From: Thalassotalea loyana
GTDB taxonomy: Bacteria; Pseudomonadota; Gammaproteobacteria; Enterobacterales; Alteromonadaceae
Assembly: GCF_030161435.1 (NCBI RefSeq)
Contig: NZ_BSSV01000001.1
Span: forward strand, 1-64,000
DNA: 64,000 nucleotides
Direction: 5' to 3'
Each line of letters begins with the position of its first letter. Within the stretch, counting starts at the first letter, position 1. A program made the position numbers and the translations under genes. Positions 9,385 to 17,148 of this stretch are shown here, in pieces. Under the pieces are notes generated by a model that did no database searches, was not told where the DNA came from, and was given only the letters and a program-made list of their open reading frames with translations.

Positions 9385-11163
9385 ATGTATTCGCCAAATA
9401 TCAAATCATCACGTCATTTTTGCGTTCAGCTTATTACGCTGGTTTGTTTGTTTTCTTTTTTTCTAGTGCCTTTCGATAAAGCCATATCAGCAGAAGTAAA
9501 CCTAGAGATAGTCAAGGACGATGCCGTTGGTCAATACGTCGAATACTTTCAGGAATCTGATCGTCGATTAAGTATCGATCAGGCAATCATGCGGTTTAAT
9601 GATAAACAAGGTTACCAAAGCAATAACGACTCAGTATCGTTGGGGATTGGGGTAGCACCTGTTTGGTTGAAGTTTCGTGTTGTAAATCCGTCAGAAGAAA
9701 AATTATATCGGTTGTCCGTTGAAACTCCTTGGTTAGATATTATAGATACATGGTTGGTTGAAAATGGTCGTGTAATTAAGCGCGTGACCGGTGGCGACGC
9801 AATGCCATTTGACCAACGTCCAATGCCATATCGTTTCTATGCATTTGAATATAACTTTAGCCAAGGGACGTATGATATATACATGCGTGTAGAATCCCTG
9901 GGACCTATGGCGATTCCTATTCGATTAAGTGAAAAGGAACGCGCGATTAGTCGAGATATTGCTTCAGGCTATCAGTACGGTTTCTTATACGGCATTATGT
10001 TAGCCTTGGGCTTATATAATTTCGTCCTATTTTTATTTATCAAACAAAAAGAATATGGTTTGTATGGCGTTTATTTGATTGGCTTTGTTATCAACAGCTT
10101 GTCCTATACGGGCCAATTACATGCGGTATTCACACCTGATTTCGGGCCATATTTTCAAGATTGGACGGATATCTTTTTGATGATTACCTACAGCATCGCG
10201 GGTCTTCATTTTGCTAGATATTTATTGAACACAAAATCCTATGCGCCTGGTTTGGATAAATTTGTTGTAAGAACGACGGTGATCATTCCAACTGGCATGG
10301 TGATTGGATTTTTCTTAAATGAGTTGGTGTTCTCAATAACACTAGCTTTTATTCTCAATTGTGGGTTTGTCACTTTATTTATTGCAATGGGATGGCGCGC
10401 ATTCAAAGAACAGATTCCATTTGCCGTGATTTTTCTATTGTCGTCTGTCGTCGCTGCTTTGTGTATTACGATTTCTACACTCGCGGTGGCTGGGATTCTG
10501 GTGCCATATAATGATTATACGTTTAAAGCAATTGAAGTAGGGATGGCATTCGAAGCTATCGTATTAGCGGTGATTTTAGCGCGACAATTTAGAATGGCTA
10601 AATTAGACAAAGTGATCGCTGAACAACACGCACGAAGTGACACACTGACAAACTTAAACAACCGCTTTGGCTTTAAAGAAATTAGTACGCCTATTTGGCA
10701 TAAACTGATAAGAACAGAGCGTGATGCGGCTTTAGTGATTATTGATATAGATGATTTTAAGCAAGTGAATGACACTTATGGTCATTATGGTGGCGATATT
10801 GTTATTAAAGAAGTTGCCAACTGTATTCAAGCAGTCGCGCGTAAAGATGACATTGCTGCCCGTTGGGGGGGAGAAGAATTTATTCTTTTTCTACCAGAAA
10901 CATCGCAGAGCCAAGCAAGTATTCAAGCAGAGCGATTAAGGCAGGCTATTGAGAATAAGTCCATTGCAGTGAATAAAATTAAACCTTTTAAGTTGACTGC
11001 AAGTATCGGCGTTGCGGGCACAGAGCTTGGTTATTATGACAATCAGCCGCTGCGTCAAATCGATCTTGAATATATGATCAATAAAGCGGATAAGGCACTT
11101 TATCAGGCTAAAACTACAGGCAAAAACAAAGTGTGTTTAGCTGAGATTGCCGAAGGCAATTGA
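9385..11163 (+). CDS. Membrane diguanylate cyclase, 7TMR-DISM type
   Basis: A protein of 592 residues making cyclic di-GMP. A signal peptide (about 1-36) precedes a periplasmic 7TMR-DISM extracellular domain (about 40-190), then seven membrane helices (about 200-405) and a cytoplasmic GGDEF domain (about 415-585). The active site is intact: the DTLTNLNNR entry motif and GGEEF at residues 495-499. An RxxD inhibitory site (R486-K-D-D489) lies five residues before GGEEF, so product inhibition is expected. The extracellular domain resembles carbohydrate-binding modules in this family; its ligand is unknown. The gene stands alone, directly after a terminator. Confidence 0.94.
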   Translation: MYSPNIKSSRHFCVQLITLVCLFSFFLVPFDKAISAEVNLEIVKDDAVGQYVEYFQESDRRLSIDQAIMRFNDKQGYQSNNDSVSLGIGVAPVWLKFRVVNPSEEKLYRLSVETPWLDIIDTWLVENGRVIKRVTGGDAMPFDQRPMPYRFYAFEYNFSQGTYDIYMRVESLGPMAIPIRLSEKERAISRDIASGYQYGFLYGIMLALGLYNFVLFLFIKQKEYGLYGVYLIGFVINSLSYTGQLHAVFTPDFGPYFQDWTDIFLMITYSIAGLHFARYLLNTKSYAPGLDKFVVRTTVIIPTGMVIGFFLNELVFSITLAFILNCGFVTLFIAMGWRAFKEQIPFAVIFLLSSVVAALCITISTLAVAGILVPYNDYTFKAIEVGMAFEAIVLAVILARQFRMAKLDKVIAEQHARSDTLTNLNNRFGFKEISTPIWHKLIRTERDAALVIIDIDDFKQVNDTYGHYGGDIVIKEVANCIQAVARKDDIAARWGGEEFILFLPETSQSQASIQAERLRQAIENKSIAVNKIKPFKLTASIGVAGTELGYYDNQPLRQIDLEYMINKADKALYQAKTTGKNKVCLAEIAEGN

Positions 11164-11284
11164 TCATCTCGCAAAAATATTTACGTTTATTTCGTCTTTT
11201 TTAAATCTCGTTCGTCTTATAGGTGAAATTTGGAAAGTGGCTAGGCATTAGCGCTTTCGTTTTACTATTAAGTGAGATTTAAAC

Positions 11285-11983
11285 ATGATTAAAGTTGTTA
11301 GTTTTGAGATTTGCCCCTTTGTACAGCGTGTCACTGGCGCGCTGGCGGCGAAAAACATCCCATATGAAATTGAATACATCAATTTAAAAAATAAACCACA
11401 ATGGTTCCTAGATATTTCACCAAACGGACAAGTACCTATTTTAATAACAGAGTCAGGTAAGACGTTATTTGAATCTGACGCAATTATTGAATATATCGAA
11501 GATGAGTATGGCGCAATAGAACCAGACGTTTCTAATGAACAACGTGCGTTAGATAAAGCTTGGAGTTACCTTGGTGCAAAGCATTATTTGGCGCAATGTA
11601 GTGCGATGAGCAGCAAAGACCAATCAACGTTTGAACAACGAACAAGCAAGCTTATGAAGGCTTTTGCTAAGGTCGAAGCGGTATTGAATCAAGACAATCT
11701 CTTTTTTAAATCGAATGAACTCAGTAATGTTGATATTGCTTGGTTACCGCTTTTGCATAGAGCTGCAATTGTCGAGCGATATACAGGTTTTGACTTTCTT
11801 AGTGGCTTTCCAAAAGTCAAATGGTGGCAGAAGGCGATAATGAATCTAGGTATAGTTGAAAAAACGGTATCAAGCGATTTTGAGAAACGCTTTAAAGACT
11901 TCTATTTAACTAATACTTACTTAGCTGATGGGAACAATGTTGATCAAGTCGACGGGTGTGGCACGACAAATTGTTGCGGCTAA
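11285..11983 (+). CDS. Glutathione S-transferase family protein, omega-like
   Basis: A cytoplasmic protein of 232 residues with a thioredoxin-like N-terminal domain (1-78) and a helical C-terminal domain. The start reads FEICPFVQR, placing a Cys at residue 10 where most GSTs have Tyr or Ser. Together with NGQVPILI and the ESDAIIEYI glutathione-binding Ser this matches the omega class, whose members act as glutathione-dependent thiol reductases rather than conjugating enzymes. An unusual C-terminal tail is rich in Cys (DGCGTTNCCG), outside the GST fold, and could bind metal or carry disulfides. The gene stands alone and ends at a bidirectional terminator. The substrate is unknown. Confidence 0.9.
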   Translation: MIKVVSFEICPFVQRVTGALAAKNIPYEIEYINLKNKPQWFLDISPNGQVPILITESGKTLFESDAIIEYIEDEYGAIEPDVSNEQRALDKAWSYLGAKHYLAQCSAMSSKDQSTFEQRTSKLMKAFAKVEAVLNQDNLFFKSNELSNVDIAWLPLLHRAAIVERYTGFDFLSGFPKVKWWQKAIMNLGIVEKTVSSDFEKRFKDFYLTNTYLADGNNVDQVDGCGTTNCCG

Positions 11984-11990
11984 TAGAGAT

Positions 11991-12020
11991 AAAAAAAGCT
12001 ACCTTATTGGTAGCTTTTTT
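11991..12020. terminator. Bidirectional terminator between GST and PEP-CTERM genes
   Basis: Inverted repeat AAAAAAGCTACC / GGTAGCTTTTTT around a 5-base loop, giving an A/T flank on both strands. It lies between two convergent genes, 8 bases after the GST stop and 11 before the stop of the PEP-CTERM gene, and can serve both. Confidence 0.9.
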
Positions 12021-12030
12021 CGTTGTATGA

Positions 12031-12633
12031 TTACTTTTTCTTGCGACGCATGATTAACCCAAGTGCGCCCAAGGCAAATAATGCTCTGGTGTCTGGCTCT
12101 GGCACTGATGCAGTTGGCAACGATTGGCTAGAAAGCACTGATACTTCTTGTGTTGCATGGTTTGTTAATCTGATCGTACTTAAACCATCACAACAATTTT
12201 CAGCGAAAAACAAATCAATTGAGTGATTACCTTGGCTGAATTCAAAGTTATCTAAACTAAAAACATCACCGTGTTGCCAGTTTCTTGTCCACCATAAGTC
12301 ATCGGTTCTGCTAACAGCAAGTGCGCCATCAACGTAAAGATCTGCACCAAAACCTGCATCTAAACCAAAATCGAACGTCCAGAAACCTTGCTCAGCAATG
12401 TAAAACTCGACATTTAGATGTCCGATTGTATTACGTCCAATATCAACTAGGTTGAAAGCATCTAGCTCTCGTGTTGTTACTTGATTGCTATTTGCTTGCC
12501 ATGAAGACTTTAAGTCGTCGGCTAATACAGCACCATTTAGGCTTTTTGTTTCAAACGTAATTAAGCCAGCGTGAGAAAGTTGCGAAAAGGCCAAACATGT
12601 CAATGCGATTGCTGTAGAAAATAATTTAGTCAT
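12031..12633 (-). CDS. PEP-CTERM sorting-domain exported protein
   Basis: A secreted protein of 200 residues. It has a Sec signal peptide ending at SHAG (about residue 22), a beta-rich body of PA14-like appearance (VDGALAVSRTDDLWW, HSIDLFFAENCCDG), and a C-terminal sorting signal: VPEPDTR, a short hydrophobic helix, then RRKKK. In this system an exosortase recognises the PEP motif and removes the tail. No exosortase is encoded in this window. The pair of Cys in ENCCDG is typical of the PA14-like subgroup. The role of the body is unknown; adhesion or matrix binding is the usual suggestion for the class. Confidence 0.9.
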   Translation of the reverse strand: MTKLFSTAIALTCLAFSQLSHAGLITFETKSLNGAVLADDLKSSWQANSNQVTTRELDAFNLVDIGRNTIGHLNVEFYIAEQGFWTFDFGLDAGFGADLYVDGALAVSRTDDLWWTRNWQHGDVFSLDNFEFSQGNHSIDLFFAENCCDGLSTIRLTNHATQEVSVLSSQSLPTASVPEPDTRALFALGALGLIMRRKKK

Positions 12634-13556
12634 ACATCACCTCGAAAACCGTTACGTTGTCACTTAAGTTAACGCTATGCTAATCGAGGGTAAGGTTGAA
12701 AAATATGGCTAAAAGGTCCAATCGTAATTTTTTGATGTTTTACTGAGTTATGTAGAGATACATTTAAATTTGAAACAATTTATCCCCCGCGTTACTTGTT
12801 TTTAAATTAGGTGAATACATTTAAAAACTAAGACAATCAAATACAAAATCAGTGACGCACTATTAATAAAAAAATAAATTAAATAGGCTCTTATTTAGTT
12901 TATTCCTGATTAATGCTGTATGGCACATAAACTTAAATCAAACCTTTTACTATCAAGTAGATAGTTCGTTTTTGATACTATTTATTTCAATTGTTTTTTA
13001 TCATTTATCCGCTTTGATTAATGAATAAGTACCTTGATGAAAAGGAAAGCATTGCAGCTTTTTTTAAAGAAGGCCTCTTCAATTATTAAAATATTTCACT
13101 GCGGAAGTTGACCGGAACCTTGCTCAATACTGAATTGACGTTAATAAACGTTTGTTAAATTCAAATACTTTGATGACTAAAAGGTCTTTTTTCATCGAAT
13201 TTTATTGCGTAGGTGCTTGCCCAATTAAAGATATTCCGACACTTCATTTTGTGCAAAGGTGATTCTTCCTTCATTTTATAAACTTTATAAAAATACAGCA
13301 CCGATGGATATTGTTGACTCCGAATCAGCTTTAGAATCTATTTTAGGTTTAATAAATCCTATAAATATTGGGGACTTGTCATGACCTGAATAATTATTCT
13401 TATTCCTCGAATTGAATAATGAATATTAAATGACATATCAAAGAGCTATTAATCCAATTTTTAATTGTCGTTTAAGTAAAATTATAAATTTTATAATAAT
13501 TGCTATCGTCACTGACTATGTAACACTTCCGTTATTGATAAAAAAGGGAGGCGAAT
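12634..13556. other. AT-rich, gene-poor region before the wHTH/EAL operon
   Basis: More than 900 bases with no convincing gene and visibly AT-richer than the flanks. It holds promoters for the PEP-CTERM gene (leftward) and for the operon at 13557 (rightward). Three short protein-like open stretches follow each other in three different frames: 13021-13089 (22 codons from an ATG), 13173-13262 (29 codons from an ATG) and 13229-13384. None has a ribosome binding site. They could be what is left of a decayed gene, or chance. No repeat, attachment site or tRNA was seen. Confidence 0.6.
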
Positions 13557-13850
13557 ATGAATAGTCATATTAATGGAATGACTGATGAAGATAAGCTTTT
13601 ATTTTTGAGTTTAGTTACAGAGTTTTTAGATGGCTATACTGAGAATTTTTCTAACTTTGATAATGAAGAAAATATTTTTATTGTAGAACTCGCTTTTGAA
13701 TTAATCGAAGCAACATTAGATTCATACAGAGACGAAAATATTCCATTGTTAAGTAATTATTTAGCGTATTTGAAGCAACTCGTAGAGTATTTTTCAAAGA
13801 CATTCGATTCATACCAAAAAGAAAAAGTTCTGGATAAATTAAATGCTTGA
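13557..13850 (+). CDS. Small acidic hypothetical protein, first gene of wHTH/EAL operon
   Basis: A protein of 97 residues that I do not recognise. It is acidic and strongly helix-forming (long stretches of Leu, Glu, Phe and Tyr), with no Cys, no signal peptide and no membrane segment. A very strong ribosome binding site, GGGAGG, lies a few bases before the ATG, so translation is likely to be efficient. Its stop overlaps the start of the next gene by 8 bases, and a chain of such overlaps carries through to the EAL gene, so it belongs to the same operon and probably the same process. A small cytoplasmic partner or inhibitor protein is possible but is inference only. Confidence 0.75.
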   Translation: MNSHINGMTDEDKLLFLSLVTEFLDGYTENFSNFDNEENIFIVELAFELIEATLDSYRDENIPLLSNYLAYLKQLVEYFSKTFDSYQKEKVLDKLNA

Positions 13851-14028
13851 AAACTTGATGAATGTTGGACTACCCATGACTAAAAAATTATTACTGAGCC
13901 AGTGGTACTGTAATTGTAAATACTCCACGTTAATAAGAGAGTATACGGTTAAGGTCACGGATGATCTTTTTTTTAGGAGAGTAAATCAACTTGAATTAAT
14001 CCTGAAAGCTACTGGAAAGACGTTATGA
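13843..14028 (+). CDS. Small hypothetical protein with CxC motif
   Basis: A product of 61 residues (or 50, if the ATG at 13876 with a GGA 8 bases upstream is the true start). It is basic, with a Cys pair in WYCNCKYS. No family is recognised. It overlaps the preceding gene by 8 bases and the following winged-helix gene by 4 bases (ATGA), so it is almost certainly translated as part of the operon. The C-terminal half (VTDDLFFRRVNQLELILKA) looks amphipathic. The CxC pair recalls the Cys motif of the two winged-helix proteins in this island, but no homology is claimed. Confidence 0.6.
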   Translation: MLENLMNVGLPMTKKLLLSQWYCNCKYSTLIREYTVKVTDDLFFRRVNQLELILKATGKTL

Positions 14029-14441
14029 ACATGGGAAAATACTCAATAAAAGGCAAGGTTCAGCCTTGTGTTTCTTATTGTTTTAAATGTAATCAACAGA
14101 ATTTCTTAATCGGCAATCAACAGGTAACACTTTTACCTGATTCCTATACCGTCATAGTTGATGAGGAAAAAATTAAGCTCTCTCATAGAGCATTTCGAGT
14201 CTTATGCGCACTTCTTAGGCATAAAGGTGAGTCAGTAAGTTTTTGTTACCTTTTCCGTTATGCATGGCCAGATTCCATAGTAGTGAAAAATAATCTTATG
14301 GTGGTTATATCTGAACTTAGAACGAGCTTCAGACATACTGAGGTAAAAATTGAAAATGTTAGGGGGTTTGGTTATCACCTCTGTGTTCCTAAGAACCAAC
14401 TTGAAACCTCAAAACTTAGGAGCTTGGAATGCAAAATCTAA
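14025..14441 (+). CDS. Receiver-less winged-helix regulator with CX3CX2C motif
   Basis: A protein of 138 residues. The C-terminal part (about 37-125) is an OmpR/ToxR-type winged helix, with the recognition region AWPDSIVVKNNL and the wing GFGYHL. There is no receiver domain and no membrane helix, so this is not a usual response regulator or a CadC/ToxR protein. The N-terminus instead carries Cys15-x3-Cys19-x2-Cys22, a spacing suited to an iron-sulfur cluster or a metal. The convergent gene at 15414 encodes a paralogue with the same Cys spacing. GGAAAG lies 5 bases before the ATG. The gene overlaps its upstream neighbour by 4 bases and the EAL gene by 13. Likely role: redox- or metal-responsive DNA-binding control of this island (inference). 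Confidence 0.85.
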   Translation: MNMGKYSIKGKVQPCVSYCFKCNQQNFLIGNQQVTLLPDSYTVIVDEEKIKLSHRAFRVLCALLRHKGESVSFCYLFRYAWPDSIVVKNNLMVVISELRTSFRHTEVKIENVRGFGYHLCVPKNQLETSKLRSLECKI

Positions 14442-15172
14442 GTAAATTTTACTTTAATACTGCCGTTTGGGGAGTAGTGCTTGTGTCTCCTCGATTAGAG
14501 AAAATAGTTTTAACGGCAGCAAGCAGTTCTAACGCAGAAGTTTTGTGTTCAATACATGATGGAAAATCATTTATTTGCCCTCATTCATTTTTTGATACCT
14601 TAACAAAGTCTGAACATATTCAAATATTCAAAGAAATCTTAAACTGTATTTCAGGTCAACCCAGGGCGCAAAATATGACATTCAGTATAAATGCCCCTAT
14701 GTATATTATTCAAAGCCCAGGTGTGTTGATTCCATTATTAATGCGCTATAAAGAGCAAAAGATAGCTCTTGAGTTATCAGAAAAGGATGTTAGGCGATTT
14801 GGCGCGTTAGAGTACGGAGTGTTGGAAGTGATAGCTAAAATGGAAAATGTTAGTTTGTGGTTAGATGACTTCGGCAATAATCAATCTAATTTTGATGTAA
14901 TTCTGTCGAAAAATATATTAATCAATGCTGTTAAGGTGTCAAAAGAAACTTTTTGGGGGCTCTTTAAATCAGACAAAAATTTCTTACGAAGCCTTTTAGT
15001 CTTTTTAAGTAAAGAACATAAAGTAATTGTTGAGGGAATTGAAACTAAAGAACATTCAGATTTTTTATTAAAAATCAAGGGAGTAGGGGCGCAAGGTTAT
15101 TTCTTTAATCGAAATGTGGAGGAAGTCTCTGGTGAATCACATTGCTATACAAGAGGTTGTGAGAGAGTTTGA
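14429..15172 (+). CDS. Compact stand-alone EAL-domain protein
   Basis: A cytoplasmic protein of 247 residues consisting of one divergent EAL domain, the fold of c-di-GMP phosphodiesterases. By eye the catalytic set is mostly kept: Glu37 in AEVLCS (the EAL position), Asn88 in INAP, Glu115/118 in LELSE, Asp146-Asp147 in LDDFG, Lys169, the Glu residues of VEGIET and Gln in GAQGYFF. The Arg that normally follows EAL by two residues is Ser, and loop 6 reads DFGNNQSNF rather than DFGTGYSSL. It could thus be a weak enzyme or a c-di-GMP-binding or protein-binding regulator of the YdiV kind. AGGAG lies 6 bases before the ATG. It overlaps the winged-helix gene and the small gene downstream. Confidence 0.85.
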   Translation: MQNLSKFYFNTAVWGVVLVSPRLEKIVLTAASSSNAEVLCSIHDGKSFICPHSFFDTLTKSEHIQIFKEILNCISGQPRAQNMTFSINAPMYIIQSPGVLIPLLMRYKEQKIALELSEKDVRRFGALEYGVLEVIAKMENVSLWLDDFGNNQSNFDVILSKNILINAVKVSKETFWGLFKSDKNFLRSLLVFLSKEHKVIVEGIETKEHSDFLLKIKGVGAQGYFFNRNVEEVSGESHCYTRGCERV

Positions 15173-15398
15173 AGCAGCGATGAAATATACTTCCTACGAT
15201 ATCTCAAATATTAACTTCAAAACATTAGAGTTAGCTGCAACAGACAAGCTTTCCGATAATACAGTCTATGTTGAAATTTGTTTGGAGCTAATGCAAATCA
15301 TAAATCATGAGATTGGGCTAAAAAATACAAATCAAAATAGAAAGAATGAATTCCTTTCACAAGAAGAGAAGTATTTTTTAGGCCAGATCTATGATTAA
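15132..15398 (+). CDS. Small hypothetical protein, last gene of wHTH/EAL operon
   Basis: A protein of 88 residues with no recognised family. The frame is open from an ATG at 15114, but a GTG at 15132 has a perfect GGAGGA 8 bases upstream and is preferred. The gene starts inside the last 41 bases of the EAL gene, which points to translational coupling. The product is helical and slightly acidic, with no signal peptide or membrane segment. It ends 15 bases from the stop of the convergent winged-helix gene. A partner of the EAL protein is plausible from the coupling; nothing in the sequence names a function. Confidence 0.7.
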   Translation: MNHIAIQEVVREFEAAMKYTSYDISNINFKTLELAATDKLSDNTVYVEICLELMQIINHEIGLKNTNQNRKNEFLSQEEKYFLGQIYD

Positions 15399-15413
15399 AT
15401 CAAAAACAATTGC

Positions 15414-15815
15414 TTAAAGTGTTAAGCTATAACCCTCTTTTCTGTGGTTCTCTATAGTTATCGAAGTCCCGATTAATAAAATACGCAAATCATAGATAGC
15501 AACATTAAGGTTGTTCCTTACGATTGTTGATTCTGGCCAAGTGTACTTTATCAAGTAATCTTGCGGTAATACCGTATTGTTTTGTCGCGCTAAAGCACAA
15601 AATAATCTAATTCCTTGAGAACTAAACTTTTTTTGCTCGCCTTTGATAATAAATGTTCCAAATTCATTGCCTTTGGATACGTTTGATTTCGTGAGTTTAT
15701 CAAAAGGAAACAGTTGGCAGTTACGACATCGACTATTACAGAGTGGTAAAAAGCTTTTGCGAAGTCTAACCTCATTTTGCCATTTAGTAATTTTAAAGGT
15801 ATTTAAGCTACTCAT
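15414..15815 (-). CDS. Second receiver-less winged-helix regulator with CX3CX2C motif
   Basis: A protein of 133 residues, clearly a paralogue of the regulator at 14025. Over about 81 aligned positions of the winged helix some 32 are identical by eye, including WP-S-V-NNL-V-I-LR and IEN-R-GY. The N-terminal segment is longer and carries Cys26-x3-Cys30-x2-Cys33, the same spacing as Cys15/19/22 in the paralogue, although the residues between differ. There is no receiver and no membrane helix. GGAG lies about 7 bases before the ATG, and the start overlaps the stop of the HD-GYP gene upstream by 8 bases, so these two are coupled. The Cys triad suggests cluster or metal sensing; this is inference. 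Confidence 0.85.
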   Translation of the reverse strand: MSSLNTFKITKWQNEVRLRKSFLPLCNSRCRNCQLFPFDKLTKSNVSKGNEFGTFIIKGEQKKFSSQGIRLFCALARQNNTVLPQDYLIKYTWPESTIVRNNLNVAIYDLRILLIGTSITIENHRKEGYSLTL

Positions 15816-16863
15816 AAATTACTCCAGCGAAAGAACTGGTTTCAAGTAAATTTATGCGATCATATCCTTCAGCTGATGTTGGAGTTACTTGATACGTATC
15901 CTTTTCAATTTTAGCTAAGACTTGTACTATCTCGTTATTTTGGGTTCTTATGCGGGTACCGACAGGGTACTCTCCAACCATTTCAATAAATCTTCCAACT
16001 AAGCGCGGGTCTAACATAGAACCTGAAACTCTTGCCAACTCAGTTATCGCAGAATATGAATTCAGCGCGTTTTTATAGCCTCTGTTGCGAGTTATAGCCT
16101 CATACGTACAAACAAGTGTGAGCATTCTTGAATATAAATTGATATCTCGGCCAGATAGCCCAGCAGGATAACCACTTCCATTGTAGTATTCATGATGAGA
16201 TTTTATTACTTGTGCTACTACTGGAGAAAAATCTTGGTTTTCACGTACTAGCGTCTCACCTAATGTCGAATGCTTTGTAATATGCACTCTTTCAGTTGCT
16301 GTAAATTTTACTGCCTTGTCGAAAGCTACTGGAATTTTTAGCATTCCGATATCATGCAATACTGCGGCACAGCCTAGATTTAACAGCTTGCTTTTCTTGA
16401 TACCCAAATACTTACAAAAAGTTAAGTATATTACTAAAACTCGAAGAGATTTATGAGCTAAATTTGGTGAATTGGATTGAATGGTGTTTAAATATTCATA
16501 AGTTGCAGAATTACTTAAAACCTGAATTGTAAGAAAATTGACTATTTTCTTAATTTTTTGAGCGCATATATATGAGTTTTCCTGAAAGTCATTAAGAGCA
16601 TTGTTCAATAATTTATATGAGGTAGATAAGGCTGTTTTACATTGTTCCTGATTATCGCAAGGTGATTTGATATTCTTATTTGTAAGAGCCAAGTTGTAGG
16701 AGTTGTTTATATAAACGTAATTACAGAATTTGCTCAACTGAGCTAATTGCTTTTTAGATTCTATTACAAAATTATGTTTTACGAAGGGGGTTTCAAGCCA
16801 TTTTCTGTCTAGCTTAACTACTTCCATACCAATTTCTAGGTGGTGAACTGCCAGTTTTTTCAT
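15808..16863 (-). CDS. HD-GYP protein with N-terminal DUF3391
   Basis: A putative c-di-GMP phosphodiesterase of 351 residues. The N-terminal DUF3391 region (LEIGMEVVKLDRKWLETPF) is followed by a linker and an HD-GYP domain (about 125-300): HDIGM, the His of ITKHSTLGE, HHEYYNGSGYPAGL. The position of the late metal-ligand Asp (ADVFDALT in the 2629 protein) reads VCTYEAIT, so Asp is replaced by Cys. The metal site is probably altered and activity uncertain. The protein is unusually rich in Cys. The frame is open to a TTG at 16896, but the ATG at 16863 gives the standard family start MKKLAVHHL. It is coupled to the winged-helix gene at 15414. A family without a receiver needs another input. Confidence 0.88.
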   Translation of the reverse strand: MKKLAVHHLEIGMEVVKLDRKWLETPFVKHNFVIESKKQLAQLSKFCNYVYINNSYNLALTNKNIKSPCDNQEQCKTALSTSYKLLNNALNDFQENSYICAQKIKKIVNFLTIQVLSNSATYEYLNTIQSNSPNLAHKSLRVLVIYLTFCKYLGIKKSKLLNLGCAAVLHDIGMLKIPVAFDKAVKFTATERVHITKHSTLGETLVRENQDFSPVVAQVIKSHHEYYNGSGYPAGLSGRDINLYSRMLTLVCTYEAITRNRGYKNALNSYSAITELARVSGSMLDPRLVGRFIEMVGEYPVGTRIRTQNNEIVQVLAKIEKDTYQVTPTSAEGYDRINLLETSSFAGVIYE

Positions 16864-17148
16864 GAGTATCATCTTTAAAAGATTTGTTATCGACAAATTA
16901 AAATCGATACAGTGTATAATTTAAATTTGATACCTTCCCATTGGTATAGTCGAAAATCCTTTTCTGAAGTTAGTCTAACTTAAGTGAAAAATAAGTTCAA
17001 TATTTTTGTAAATAATGTGTTAATTCACTATTGGTGGATTTAAGTGTGTTCGCTAGCCATTAAAATAATAAAAATAAATTATTAACAATTTAACACCGCT
17101 GTTTTGTCATGCAAAACCAATAAGCTACGGAGTATTAACAATAATACA

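Noticed and set aside
12900-12940. Sigma-54-like TGGCAC element upstream of the PEP-CTERM gene (TGGCACATAAACTTAA)
   Set aside because: The -12 TTGC half is missing and the orientation is away from the PEP-CTERM gene.
13557-16863. Prophage or toxin-antitoxin reading of the small overlapping genes in the AT-rich island
   Set aside because: No integrase, phage structural genes, toxin motifs or attachment repeats; the recognisable genes are regulators and c-di-GMP enzymes.
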